Shown: in pieces, positions 18,608 to 27,225 of the stretch
Layout: each line of letters opens with the position of its first letter
How positions within the stretch are numbered: position 1 is the first letter of the stretch
Translations under genes and position numbers: made by a program
Assembly (NCBI GenBank): GCA_036377675.1
Contig: DASUXY010000033.1
Coordinates: 1 to 60,229, forward strand
Direction: 5' to 3'
Source of the DNA: DASUXY01 sp036377675
GTDB taxonomy: Bacteria; Bacillota; Bacilli; Bacillales; Amphibacillaceae
DNA: 60,229 nucleotides
The notes under the pieces: model-generated
Databases searched by the model: none
What the model saw: the letters and a program-made list of their open reading frames with translations, nothing else
Told to the model about the DNA's origin: nothing

Positions 18608-20311
18608 TTACCAACTTCTAAAGGGTAAGGATCCAGGATCGTTATTTACGATAAGTTGATAAATCGGAACAGCATAGGCAATGACGGATAGAGCGATAGA
18701 AACTGCAATCCACACGGACCATCTTTCCAAAATTCGCGGAGGTTCTTCCGCTCTTTCATTAATGACACCAATCGGATACTCAATTGTTTTTTCCGATTTT
18801 GGTGCAAAGAATAACAGATTCATCCAAATATAGAGGACTAATAAAATCGCAATAAATAGGATGACCGCGCCAACCGCAATCACTTGACTATAAGAAATCC
18901 ACGTTAAACCAAGTTCATGGTCACCATAAGTGGAATAAGCTGATCGTCGAGGTGCACCTTCGAGTCCTGCAAAGTGCATCACTCCGCCCATTAACAGCAT
19001 CCCACTAGTCCAGAGAATGGCTTGGACAATGGCTAGTCTATTTAAATTCTTTGTAAATACGCGATTCGTTAATACGGGAATGAGCCAGTAAGAGATCGCA
19101 AAAAATGTCAAGATGACAGCCGTAGCAAAGGTTAAATGGAAATGCCCGGTCACCCACCAAGTATTATGCACCATTTGGTTCAATTGGTAACTTGAGTTAA
19201 TAATCCCGCCAGCTCCACCTGGAATGAACATAAACATCCCTAAGACTGTCGCAAAAAACCGTGCATCTTTCCAAGGTAGCTTTGCCACCCAGCCAAATAA
19301 TCCTTTTCCGCCACGCGACCGACCAGTCAATTCGAACGTTGCTATAATAGAAAACGCCGTAATTAAGGATGGAACGACGACCGCCATTGTTAAGACCACT
19401 TGCAAGAATTTCCAAAAAGATTCAATGCCGGGCTCAGTTAACTGATGATGAAGGCCGACGGGTACTGAAAATAAAATAAGCAATATAAACGTAAGTCGCG
19501 GAAGTGAGTTACTAAAAATTTTACCACCGATCAATTGTGGAATATTTACATACCAATAAACATACGCAGGGAGAAGCCAAAAGTAAACGAGAGCATGACC
19601 AAAGTACCAAAATAGCACCCTTGTTAACGTTACATTGACGCGATCAACAAACCCAAAAGACCACGGAATTAGTAAAACAACTACTGAGATAGCAACCGCA
19701 AGACTTGCATGAATCCAAAGAATCAATGTAGCAACAGCCATATAAGCAAAGAGCGGAGAAGTTTCATTTTTATGGTTTTTTCGCCAACGTATGTATGCCG
19801 CAAAAATCCCCGCCGCTCCGAACCAACTGCCAACAATTAAAAGTGCCAAACTTACATAAAACCATGGCGAGGCTTGCATCGGAGCATAAAATGTATATAA
19901 TACCGTACCTTCATTCGTTAAGATGAGATATGTCGCTCCTAGACTTCCGATGAGCATGAGATAAAAGCCAATCCACCCAAGATTTCTTTCGAGTGGAGTG
20001 AGCTTTCCATCGAGTGTGCGAATAACTCCCGAATAAAAATAACCGGCGATAAAAAATGTTGTAAAAACTAAGGCAAGTAATACCCCATGTGCTGTAAGCA
20101 ATTGATAATACGTTAACCAGTTCGGTAATTCAATCCAGCCGGCTCGTTGCATCATTTGAAAAAAGCCAGCCGTTGCACCGAGAAAAATAGCGACGATTGA
20201 AAAACCGATATAAGCCATGATCAGGTTAGAGTCTTTTCTTTCAAATTCGAAATCAGTTAAAGCATTTTTCTGTTCATCTTTTTCGACAGATACCTCATTT
20301 TGAATACTCAT
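18608..20311 (-). CDS. cbaA: ba3-type cytochrome c oxidase subunit I
   Basis: The catalytic haem-copper subunit of a B-family terminal oxidase, which reduces oxygen and pumps protons. The 567 residues form 12-13 helices. Haem and copper ligands can be seen in LLTAHGVLLAL (low-spin haem His), FGHALVYFWLLPAYVYWY (Cu-B His and the Tyr), LHHQLTEPG (the His pair) and NTWWVTGHFHLTFAT (haem His). The ATG at 20311 has GAAGGTG 6 nt upstream; the longer frame to 20341 overlaps subunit II. The gene order 2A-II-I resembles Thermus and Geobacillus ba3 operons. Confidence 0.95.
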   Translation of the reverse strand: MSIQNEVSVEKDEQKNALTDFEFERKDSNLIMAYIGFSIVAIFLGATAGFFQMMQRAGWIELPNWLTYYQLLTAHGVLLALVFTTFFIAGYFYSGVIRTLDGKLTPLERNLGWIGFYLMLIGSLGATYLILTNEGTVLYTFYAPMQASPWFYVSLALLIVGSWFGAAGIFAAYIRWRKNHKNETSPLFAYMAVATLILWIHASLAVAISVVVLLIPWSFGFVDRVNVTLTRVLFWYFGHALVYFWLLPAYVYWYVNIPQLIGGKIFSNSLPRLTFILLILFSVPVGLHHQLTEPGIESFWKFLQVVLTMAVVVPSLITAFSIIATFELTGRSRGGKGLFGWVAKLPWKDARFFATVLGMFMFIPGGAGGIINSSYQLNQMVHNTWWVTGHFHLTFATAVILTFFAISYWLIPVLTNRVFTKNLNRLAIVQAILWTSGMLLMGGVMHFAGLEGAPRRSAYSTYGDHELGLTWISYSQVIAVGAVILFIAILLVLYIWMNLLFFAPKSEKTIEYPIGVINERAEEPPRILERWSVWIAVSIALSVIAYAVPIYQLIVNNDPGSLPFRSW

Positions 20312-20324
20312 GTTTGTCACCTTC

Positions 20325-20807
20325 CTAAATCGTCTCTTCAACGATAATTTTTCCGAACATCATTTCGTGGCCAATCCCACAGTACTCATGGCATACGAAC
20401 AAATATTCACCGGGCTCATTAAATGTTTGCGTATATTCCGTAATATGTCCTGGGGTAAGCATCAAATTTGTCGGCGTCCCAGGAATATGAAACCCGTGCA
20501 TAACATCTTTACTCGTCACTTGAAAATGAACCGTAGAGCCTTCTGGAACAGTAATCGTGTTCGGGTCATATCCAAAAACAAAGGATGTAATTGTCGCTAC
20601 ATACTCATTTTTACCAATTTTTTCGAGCCCTGGATTATTAAAAGGGGCTGATGATTCAACTTGTTCAGGTTCTATCGTTGTTTCCATTCCATCGGGAGGA
20701 TTAAGTCCCATTGAAATCGCCATCATCCCTGTAATCAGGAGAAAGATAACTAATGACCCAGACCCAATAGCGAGCCAAATTTTTTCGAATTTAGGCATAT
20801 GAAACAT
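20325..20807 (-). CDS. cbaB: ba3-type cytochrome c oxidase subunit II
   Basis: A 160-residue subunit with one N-terminal helix (about 8-32) and an outside cupredoxin domain that holds the dinuclear Cu-A centre. Ligands are visible: His in DVMHGFHIPG, then CHEYCGIGHEMM with two cysteines, glutamate region, His and Met. It takes electrons from cytochrome c and passes them to subunit I. Single-helix subunits II are typical of B-family oxidases. AGGAG lies 10 nt before the ATG. It sits 13 nt from subunit I and 17 nt from the small subunit 2A gene. Confidence 0.95.
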   Translation of the reverse strand: MFHMPKFEKIWLAIGSGSLVIFLLITGMMAISMGLNPPDGMETTIEPEQVESSAPFNNPGLEKIGKNEYVATITSFVFGYDPNTITVPEGSTVHFQVTSKDVMHGFHIPGTPTNLMLTPGHITEYTQTFNEPGEYLFVCHEYCGIGHEMMFGKIIVEETI

Positions 20808-20824
20808 TTTGTATCATCTCCTAT

Positions 20825-20980
20825 TTAAATCGTTTTAATGTAATAATAAAAAATCGACAGCCAAGTTAGAAAAATAAATAACCCAATTAAAATAACACTT
20901 ACAAAAGTTCCCATTAACCGTTGATCATATTCGTCTGCTGCACGTTTATCTTCTTTACGCTGATCTCTGTCGTTCTCCAT
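20825..20980 (-). CDS. cbaD: ba3 oxidase small subunit 2A (single helix)
   Basis: A 51-residue frame, below the usual ORF length cutoff. A charged N-terminus (MENDRDQRKEDKRAADEYDQ) leads into one helix (about 24-47, TFVSVILIGLFIFLTWLS). GAGGG lies 7 nt before the ATG and the gene ends 17 nt before subunit II. In Thermus ba3 oxidase a separate small subunit 2A replaces the missing helix of subunit II, so size, topology and position all fit. Identity is inferred from these and not from strong sequence motifs. Confidence 0.8.
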   Translation of the reverse strand: MENDRDQRKEDKRAADEYDQRLMGTFVSVILIGLFIFLTWLSIFYYYIKTI

Positions 20981-21179
20981 GTCATTTCCCTCTTTCTACG
21001 TGTAATCATGAACACTTATCATATTGTTTGCGTATTGTTTAACAGTATTTGCTAGATCCGATATGTTATACATGGAAAATGAGTAATATTATACAAATTT
21101 GGGTTAGAAAAATTATGACGATCGTAGTTTGACAAGAAGTTATGTGCTTCACCTCGAAAAATGGTAAAAAGAGGTTTTG

Positions 21180-21763
21180 TGATAATCGAGTAGAAGGGAG
21201 TGATTAACTCCCGTTCTCTCACACCACCGTACATTCCGTTCGGTATACGGCGGTTCAATTAAGATAAATGACGTAAGAATTCATATCGGATATGGGACTT
21301 TTAAGCCCTTGGGAGTCCCAGTAGGAATTGCCAAGGGTCCTGTGTAGTATGGGACTTTTTGAGATTCTCCAGTATGCTTTACGTGAGTTTCCCCATTCGT
21401 AAGCTTTTCCTTTCGGAACGCCAAGTTTTATGAGTTTTCTCACCTTGGTTCTCGGTAATTTCCATTCTTTCCAAATACACATTCGGAGTCTCCTTCTAAT
21501 CCACGATTCGATGTTTCTGAATATGCTTGGTGTATCTGCTAGTGCGAAGTATCCACACTATCCCATTAAGTAGTTTCTTGATACGATATTCCATCGTGTA
21601 AGATTTCTTTCGTGAAGTTATTTCATTTTGTTTTTCTATCGTTTAATGCTTTCTTTGGCAATACGTATTTTAGTTTCTTTATTCCAAGTAAAGCTAAATC
21701 CAAGAAACTTTCTTCTCCATGGGTGGTCAACACCTATAGCGGTTACGCCCATGCTGGGCACAC
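21180..21763 (-). mobile_element. Degenerate, internally deleted group IIC intron
   Basis: Read on the minus strand, the element begins GTGTGCCCAGCATGGGCG at 21763, very like the 5' end of the Oceanobacillus iheyensis IIC intron, and is preceded at once by a terminator hairpin and T run, the known insertion site of IIC introns. About 30 nt of domain I then join directly to a decayed maturase C-terminus (see separate entry). Domain V lies at about 21215-21256 (GAACCGCCGTATACCG with GTACGGTGGTGT, containing the CGC triad of class C), followed by a domain VI hairpin (GGGAG/CTCCC). Intact IIC introns are near 1.9 kb; this has about 0.58 kb. The exact 3' boundary is uncertain by some ten bases. 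Confidence 0.8.
21255..21731 (-). pseudogene. Remnant of group II intron reverse transcriptase/maturase
   Basis: Only the end of the reverse transcriptase and the maturase/GIIM region survive. The first piece reads VDHPWRRKFLGFSFTWNKE and continues to IAKESIKR, then hits a TAG. A second frame gives EITSRKKSYTMEYRIKKL. After another frameshift YLMG is followed by a TAG where the family has Trp, then CGYFALADTPSIF, SWIRRRLRMCIWKEWK and KAYEWGNSRKAYWRIS to the end. At least two nonsense codons and two frameshifts are visible, so the protein is dead. The catalytic YADD part is absent. Confidence 0.85.
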
Positions 21764-21800
21764 AAAAAAGTGCTTCAGTCTTCTTTTGAGACTGAAGCAC
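21764..21800 (-). terminator. Terminator hairpin serving as intron insertion site
   Basis: A perfect 12-bp stem GTGCTTCAGTCT/AGACTGAAGCAC with a 7-nt loop, followed leftward by six T residues and then directly by the intron 5' end. No intact minus-strand gene lies upstream, so what it once terminated is unknown. Confidence 0.85.
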
Positions 21801-22105
21801 TCCTTTAAAATGATAACGCTTCCCCATTTATTGGGGAGCCAATTTTACTCGATTAGCCGCACGTCTATCGATCCGTGAGGTGAAGTTTAGTTTAATACCG
21901 GCAATTATGACAATCATTCGTCTAAATTGTAAAAGGCTTTCATTCCATCTGCTCTTCACTTATAATATATATAATTTTAGCGAAGGAAAGAACATGGAAA
22001 CTAAGCTTTACAGTGACAGTGACTTTAATATTGTGAACACTATTTTTCATCATAGACGTTAGAACAACGATATTCAACATAAACATAAAAGGAGAAACAG
22101 ATCAT

Positions 22106-22330
22106 ATGGAAGTACTTTTATCTATCGTCGGTCTATTGATTGTCATTACATCATTGATTGCAATCGTTGTAGCTGCTTTTCGAAAAAAATCATTTAAAGA
22201 TGCTCTCATTGCTCTCATCTTCGGTATCGTTCTTCTCGTCGTAGCAACTTTATTAGATGCCAATTTTGAACCGCCAGAGGAGCCAAAACCAAATCAAAAT
22301 GCGCTACAATCGACTTCTGCTTTCCTCTAA
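22106..22330 (+). CDS. Small two-helix membrane protein
   Basis: A 74-residue protein with two hydrophobic helices (about 3-24 and 33-51) joined by a basic loop (FRKKSFKD) and a proline-rich polar tail (EPPEEPKPNQN). AAGGAG lies about 11 nt before the ATG and a terminator follows. The family is not recognised. Confidence 0.7.
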   Translation: MEVLLSIVGLLIVITSLIAIVVAAFRKKSFKDALIALIFGIVLLVVATLLDANFEPPEEPKPNQNALQSTSAFL

Positions 22331-22348
22331 AGTAAAAAGACAATATTG

Positions 22349-22411
22349 AAATCGCTCCTAATCCATTATGAAAGATCGACATAACAGTTCATAACGGAGG
22401 AGCGATTTTTT
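22349..22411 (+). terminator. Terminator of the small membrane protein gene
   Basis: A 10-bp stem AAATCGCTCC/GGAGCGATTT with a long 40-nt loop, followed by a T run. Confidence 0.75.
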
Positions 22412-22497
22412 ATAGAGCTCATCAGATGAAATTAAAATTATGATTTCATCCGTGCATATTCATTTACTTTAACAACTACTTTTCATCACAATCTTCT

Positions 22498-23664
22498 TCA
22501 TACATTTTCAATAAACAAACGTACAACATCTGCTCCACCGATCACCGTTCCTAATGAGCTTCCTAAGTTGGCAAATGCAATAACTAACAAAATACGGGTC
22601 ACTTTATTGTGCCAAAAGCCCTTCGCCGTATATACGTCTTCCGAAAGCATTTCAAAATCTTTTACACTTGGGCGACGAATATACGCTTGTACGAATCCAG
22701 CAAACCAACCTGCCGCAAGCAAAGGGTTTAATGATGTAATTGGTGCGGCAACGAATGCAGTGACAATCGATAGTGGATGTGCAAAGGCAGCAGCTGCGCC
22801 AATAGCCGAAAGCGAGCCATTCCATAATATCCAACTGATCGTTTGGTGAAATCCGGCGGTTGGATTTGAAAAAAATGTGTACATAATGATTCCTGAAATA
22901 AAAATGGGAATCGCCCAACCGATGATTTTTGGTGCTTTTGACTTCGGTGGAACTTCCGATAATCGTTTTAAATCATGATCTTTTCGTATTTCCTTTATAA
23001 TTCCAGGAATATGTGCAGCTCCGAGAACAGCAACAATTTTCTTTCCAGGGGCATGCTTAATTTTTTCAGCTAAGTATTGATCTCGCTCATCAATCAACGG
23101 TTTCTTTAATTTCGGGAAATTGTTAGAAAATTCTGCTAGTAGAGAGTCAATCAGATCTTGAGATTTCATTTTTTCCAATTCCTCTTCTGAAATCGTCTCT
23201 TTACTAAAAATACTTACGATTACTTGCATCAAGAGTAAGGCTTTTCCTTTCCATCCGATTGATTTCCAAATACGAGCAAATGTAATTTGAATGTCACGGT
23301 CAGCAAGGACAAGATTAGCCCCACTTTCTTTTGCACTTTTGATTCCTTGGATCATCTCTTGGCCCGGTTTAATTCCGAACTGCTTGGCGATACGTTTTTG
23401 AAATGAAGAAATCGCCAAGTTCATGAGCAACAATGTCGCTTTTTTCTGTTTAATCACTTCAAAAATATCCATGTTTCTCCATTGATTACCATTTTTAAGT
23501 GATTCATAACGTTGCTTATCTAATTCCACGCAAACAGTATCTGGCTGCTCTGCTTCAATGACTTCCTTCACTTGCTCCGCACTATGTCTAGATACATGAG
23601 CTGTACCGATGAGTATATATTCTTTATCATTTAGGTGAATTCTAGTTATATTTTCTTCTGGCAT
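22498..23664 (-). CDS. TraB/PrgY-family membrane protein
   Basis: A 388-residue protein of the TraB family, named after enterococcal pheromone shutdown proteins but widespread and of unsettled function, possibly a Tiki-like metalloprotease fold. Conserved points are GTAHVSRHS (20-28), VCVELDKQR, ADRDIQITF and LGAAHIPGI, which carry the candidate metal-binding residues; the C-terminal third holds three or four hydrophobic helices. GGAAGG lies 6 nt before the ATG. It is monocistronic and no pheromone or conjugation genes are near. Confidence 0.85.
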   Translation of the reverse strand: MPEENITRIHLNDKEYILIGTAHVSRHSAEQVKEVIEAEQPDTVCVELDKQRYESLKNGNQWRNMDIFEVIKQKKATLLLMNLAISSFQKRIAKQFGIKPGQEMIQGIKSAKESGANLVLADRDIQITFARIWKSIGWKGKALLLMQVIVSIFSKETISEEELEKMKSQDLIDSLLAEFSNNFPKLKKPLIDERDQYLAEKIKHAPGKKIVAVLGAAHIPGIIKEIRKDHDLKRLSEVPPKSKAPKIIGWAIPIFISGIIMYTFFSNPTAGFHQTISWILWNGSLSAIGAAAAFAHPLSIVTAFVAAPITSLNPLLAAGWFAGFVQAYIRRPSVKDFEMLSEDVYTAKGFWHNKVTRILLVIAFANLGSSLGTVIGGADVVRLFIENV

Positions 23665-24158
23665 AAGCTACCTTCCTTTAATTTTACAATTACAAGTCTA
23701 TCATTCAATCTACGGTTCCTTCATTCATTCCATAAGTATGTTAACTTTTATCTATAAAAATGAACGTTTCCTTACCCCATTAACATTGCTTATCTATTTT
23801 ATCATATAATCTCTATTTTAACCTTGTGATTTCAGGACAACAATCAACAACCTTTACGAGTAAATATTCGTGTTTGGCTTACCACGGTTACTATGTTTTA
23901 AGTGTAAACATAACATCCAACAACTAAACAATTGAATTTGTTGCAATCTTTTATCATTATTATACTATTAGAACAATATAACAATTACGATGAAAACGTT
24001 GTTGTGATCCAAGCAAGTAACGATATTGGATAAGACCTTTATTTTCAACAATCCTTCGTCTTACATGCGAACAGCTCAGTTATATCAAGAGAGAACGTAA
24101 CACATTCATTTCGCTATCATAATAATTGAATGAATATTTAACCGTAGGAGTTGAATCT
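23665..24158. other. Divergent intergenic region before the MFS gene
   Basis: About 490 AT-rich bases. A plausible rightward promoter is TTGCAA at 23941-23946 followed after 16 nt by TACTAT, though it lies 190 nt from the MFS start. Nothing else was recognised. Confidence 0.4.
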
Positions 24159-25382
24159 ATGCGACATCGATTAGCTCATTGGAAACAACCGTTTATTCTA
24201 TTATTGTCTGTCAGTTTTGCTTCGGTAGGAGACTTTATATACCTAGTCACTATTAATATTCTTGTCTATAAAATGACACATTCAGCGGCTGCCGTAGCCG
24301 GATTATGGATGATCGGACCAACTGTAAATGTGTTAACAAAATTTTGGACTGGAAGTTATATTGATTATCGAAGTAAACGGAAGATTATGATTGCAACCTA
24401 TGTTTCACGGGTGTTAGTCATTTTTTCCATACCCTTTTCGCCAAATGTATGGTTTCTGTATGTACTGTTAATTTGTTTAAGTGTAGCAAAATCCTTCTTC
24501 ATCCCATCTTCCATGACATACACGACACAACTCATTCCAAAAATGTTACGAAAACGGTATAACTCCATCCAAGCGTTGACTACATCAGGAGCGTTTATTA
24601 TCGGTCCGGCCATTGGTGGAACGCTTATTTTAATGACGAATGTACATACTACCCTATGGATAAATTCTGGATTGTTTATATTGTCTGCTTTCTTGCTCTT
24701 CTTTCTACCTGATTTGGAAACATCTGATCAACAACCTCCACACCTTTCCTTTACACAAATTAAAGAAGATTGGACGATAGCTCTTTCTTTTATGAAAGAA
24801 AATTACTACGTAGCCTTCATTTACTCAGCCTTTCTAGCAACGACTGTTTTCTCTTTTGCGTTGGATGCACAAGAAATCGTTTTTACCCAGCGAGTGATCG
24901 GATTGTCTGAAATCCAATACAGCTTACTCATTAGTATTACTGGAATTGGTTCGATTACTGGTGCATTTATACTATCTATTTTTTCTCACAAACTATCTTT
25001 ACGATTGATGATTTCCATCGGGATCATCATGCAAACGATTGGATATTTAGTTTATTCTTTCTCTTGGTCTTTTGTATCGATTGCATTTGGATTCACCATT
25101 CTTGGTTTTTTCATCGTTTTCCTAAATGCAGGGATGACAACTTTTTACCAAAATAATGTGCCAGCTCAATTAATGGGTAGAGTGACAAGTATTTTTCAAC
25201 TCATCCAAAGTTTATTGCAAATTGTCTTTGTATTAACCGTTGGAGCAATCGGAGATCTTATACCGTTACGAGTAACAATTATGGCCTTAGCACTAGGTAT
25301 GTTAACGGTAGCGATAATGATTGTCTTCAATGTTTTCCAACCTCTTAAAAAATCATACTTTCGTGAATCACATCATGCATAA
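24159..25382 (+). CDS. MFS transporter
   Basis: A 407-residue permease with about twelve helices, of the MFS_1/enterobactin-exporter-like branch seen for drug or macrolide efflux. The loop 2-3 region reads GSYIDYRSKRKIMI, a variant of the MFS signature, and the second-half copy is weak. TAGGAG 8 nt before ATG 24159 fixes the start; the frame extends up to 24126. The substrate is unknown. It is monocistronic with no adjacent regulator. Confidence 0.85.
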   Translation: MRHRLAHWKQPFILLLSVSFASVGDFIYLVTINILVYKMTHSAAAVAGLWMIGPTVNVLTKFWTGSYIDYRSKRKIMIATYVSRVLVIFSIPFSPNVWFLYVLLICLSVAKSFFIPSSMTYTTQLIPKMLRKRYNSIQALTTSGAFIIGPAIGGTLILMTNVHTTLWINSGLFILSAFLLFFLPDLETSDQQPPHLSFTQIKEDWTIALSFMKENYYVAFIYSAFLATTVFSFALDAQEIVFTQRVIGLSEIQYSLLISITGIGSITGAFILSIFSHKLSLRLMISIGIIMQTIGYLVYSFSWSFVSIAFGFTILGFFIVFLNAGMTTFYQNNVPAQLMGRVTSIFQLIQSLLQIVFVLTVGAIGDLIPLRVTIMALALGMLTVAIMIVFNVFQPLKKSYFRESHHA

Positions 25383-25512
25383 TCAAAGACTTTCCGTGTA
25401 AAGTGCTCGTAATCATGTGAATTGAAATAAGAAGTAGCAATTCACTCCCAGCTTCTGAGGCCATCCAGTTGCACTTATAAATAGAGGGGGCTTGGAACCC
25501 CCCACCTACTCA

Positions 25513-25740
25513 TTAATCCCAATCAATACCGTCAATGCTTCTACAGTCAACTGTTAGAGCAGAGTCTCCATTAAAGAATTGGGCTAAACCTGTATCCCTA
25601 TCAATACTTATAAAGTTTGTTACACCAATGTCATTTCCATTGGCAAATACATTCTCAACCGTATAATTTGGTGGAATCGTTTGTAAAAGTTTACAAAATG
25701 GATTTTTACGACTCTTACTACTACTTTTCTTATTACTCAT
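25513..25740 (-). CDS. Small protein of unknown family, paralogue of the next gene's C-terminus
   Basis: A 75-residue protein: a basic serine-rich head (MSNKKSSSKSRKNP) and a 60-residue module containing LLQTIPPNYTVENVFANG, FISIDRDTGLAQFF and VDCRSIDGIDWD. The same module, LLQTLPPNYPISNLFVNG to IDCNKIDGLIW, ends the protein encoded 140 nt upstream. GGAGG lies 7 nt before ATG 25740. I do not know the function of this module; it is compact, and its conserved Asp-Gly ends suggest a small beta-rich fold. A weak GGGGG/CCCCC hairpin follows at 25485-25503. Confidence 0.65.
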   Translation of the reverse strand: MSNKKSSSKSRKNPFCKLLQTIPPNYTVENVFANGNDIGVTNFISIDRDTGLAQFFNGDSALTVDCRSIDGIDWD

Positions 25741-25882
25741 GGTAAGGCCTCCTTTCAAAATAACCTTATTTCTAAGGTACACTACAATATATTAATCAGA
25801 TCAATTTCGGTATAAAGGAATAACCTATAAATAGAGAAAATAGTTTTTAACATAAAAAAAGACTGTCACGATAACAGCCTTT

Positions 25883-26587
25883 TCACCAGATCAGTCCATC
25901 GATTTTATTACAATCAATCGATTTGATAGTTTTATCACCGATAAAATGAGCGATATTCGATTCTGACATGATGTCAATAAATTTTGAAACATCGATTTCC
26001 AATCCATTGACAAATAAGTTTGAAATAGGATAATTTGGGGGTAATGTTTGTAATAGTTGACGAAAAGGACTTTGCTCATTGACAAGATCGTCAAGTTTCA
26101 GTTGTAAATTTTTATTTAGTAGTTGATGTTTAACGATTAATTCTTTGATTTTTTCTGCTTGCAGTTCAACTTGACTTTTTACAGCATTGATTTGATCACT
26201 CGTTTCTTGCTCCACTTGCTCTTGATGATGAAGCCGATCTTTTATTTCTTCATTGGTACGATGATGAGCATCGCATCGTTTTGTAAATTCATCGTTCATT
26301 TCTCGTTGGTTTTGAGCTAATCGGTTCATATCATTATTCACTTTTTCATTTTCATGTACGGATTGATTGAGTCGTTGTTGCAGTTGTAAAGTATACTTTA
26401 ACAATTGTCGGGTGAATCGTTCTTGATTTTTCATATATTCAATGAATACTTGACGTTGCTTTTCTTGTTCTTCGACATAAGCAACAAACTTATTCATATA
26501 AAAACTTTTTTGATTCGAACGATGTTGATCCGGAAGTTTTATAAACAGTTTAGGTGTAATCTCATCATTTACGTATAATGAGGCCAT
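25883..26587 (-). CDS. Coiled-coil protein with C-terminal LPPNY module
   Basis: A 234-residue protein. Residues about 30-175 are rich in Glu, Gln and Lys and should form long helices or coiled coil; the last 60 residues repeat the module of the neighbouring 75-residue protein (LLQTLPPNYPISNLFVNG, VSKFIDIM, IDCNKIDGLIW). No signal peptide. AGGAGTG lies about 12 nt before the ATG. An assembly or surface-structure role, for example in the spore, would fit such architecture but nothing in the sequence proves it. Confidence 0.65.
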   Translation of the reverse strand: MASLYVNDEITPKLFIKLPDQHRSNQKSFYMNKFVAYVEEQEKQRQVFIEYMKNQERFTRQLLKYTLQLQQRLNQSVHENEKVNNDMNRLAQNQREMNDEFTKRCDAHHRTNEEIKDRLHHQEQVEQETSDQINAVKSQVELQAEKIKELIVKHQLLNKNLQLKLDDLVNEQSPFRQLLQTLPPNYPISNLFVNGLEIDVSKFIDIMSESNIAHFIGDKTIKSIDCNKIDGLIW

Positions 26588-26883
26588 CGATTGATCATCA
26601 CTCCTTCCCTCTTAAATTGGAAAGATCTCTTTAGCATTATATTATTAATCATTTTAATGCGTTGTGTACAAATCCCCCGTATCGTCTGTTGACTTATGAA
26701 ACTCTGTAAAATAACCTCAACACGATCAATCACTTCATGCTCTTTTTCCATCGCTTCCAATATTTCCACAGGTTCAAGCTTAGATGAGGTCACTTGCTTC
26801 ACGGGTGAAGTCTTTTCACTACAAGCTCCTAACAAAAAGATAGTCAAACATGCAAACATAAACAATCGGAAAACTTTTTTCAT
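26569..26883 (-). pseudogene. Short lipoprotein, probably truncated
   Basis: The 104-codon frame starts with a clean lipoprotein signal peptide (MKKVFRLFMFACLTIFLLGAC, lipobox LGAC with Cys21) and an acidic helix (VEILEAMEKEHEVIDRVEVILQSFISQQ). Beyond that it runs through the ribosome binding site of the following gene and overlaps its start, and the tail (REGVMINRWPHYT) looks like chance sequence. I infer a gene that lost its 3' part, though a short functional lipoprotein cannot be excluded. Confidence 0.45.
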
Positions 26884-27173
26884 TTTCTTATCTCGTCTTC
26901 CCTAATCACTTCATTTGGACATAGACAGTGAGTAGATACATCCATATTGCAGATGCTCTAACATACTATATGTTCACCGACGAATAATTGACTGAATTTT
27001 GCCCGTTTATTTGGATTATAAACGAATCATGTACGTTTAGAAGGAATTTTATCCGCTTTCAGGAAATAGTGACGAAAGAGATCCTCAGTTAAACACGAAG
27101 AACTTCGTCTCGTTTCACCTTAGACTAGCTATGATGACGAAAGAAAGTTAACATAGAGATGGAATTCATTTTT

Positions 27174-27218
27174 CCGGAGTTCGAAAACCTCCTCCGGGTA
27201 ATAAATAAAAACTAGGAG
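27174..27218 (+). promoter_or_regulatory. preQ1-I riboswitch overlapping the queC ribosome binding site
   Basis: A CCGGAG/CTCCGG helix (27174-27179 with 27192-27197) closes a TTCGAAAACCTC loop and is followed by an A-rich tail ATAAATAAAAACTAGGAG. The loop CCTC can pair with the GGAG of the ribosome binding site, the H-type pseudoknot of preQ1 class I aptamers. This points to ligand-dependent blocking of translation of queC, eight bases upstream of the ATG. Confidence 0.85.
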
Positions 27219-27225
27219 TGGTCTG

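Noticed and set aside
22498..23664. TraB-family gene as evidence of conjugative plasmid DNA
   Set aside because: The family is widespread on chromosomes and no transfer genes are present.
25485..25503. GGGGG/CCCCC hairpin after the 75-residue gene as a terminator
   Set aside because: No T run follows on either strand, so it is mentioned only as a weak hairpin.
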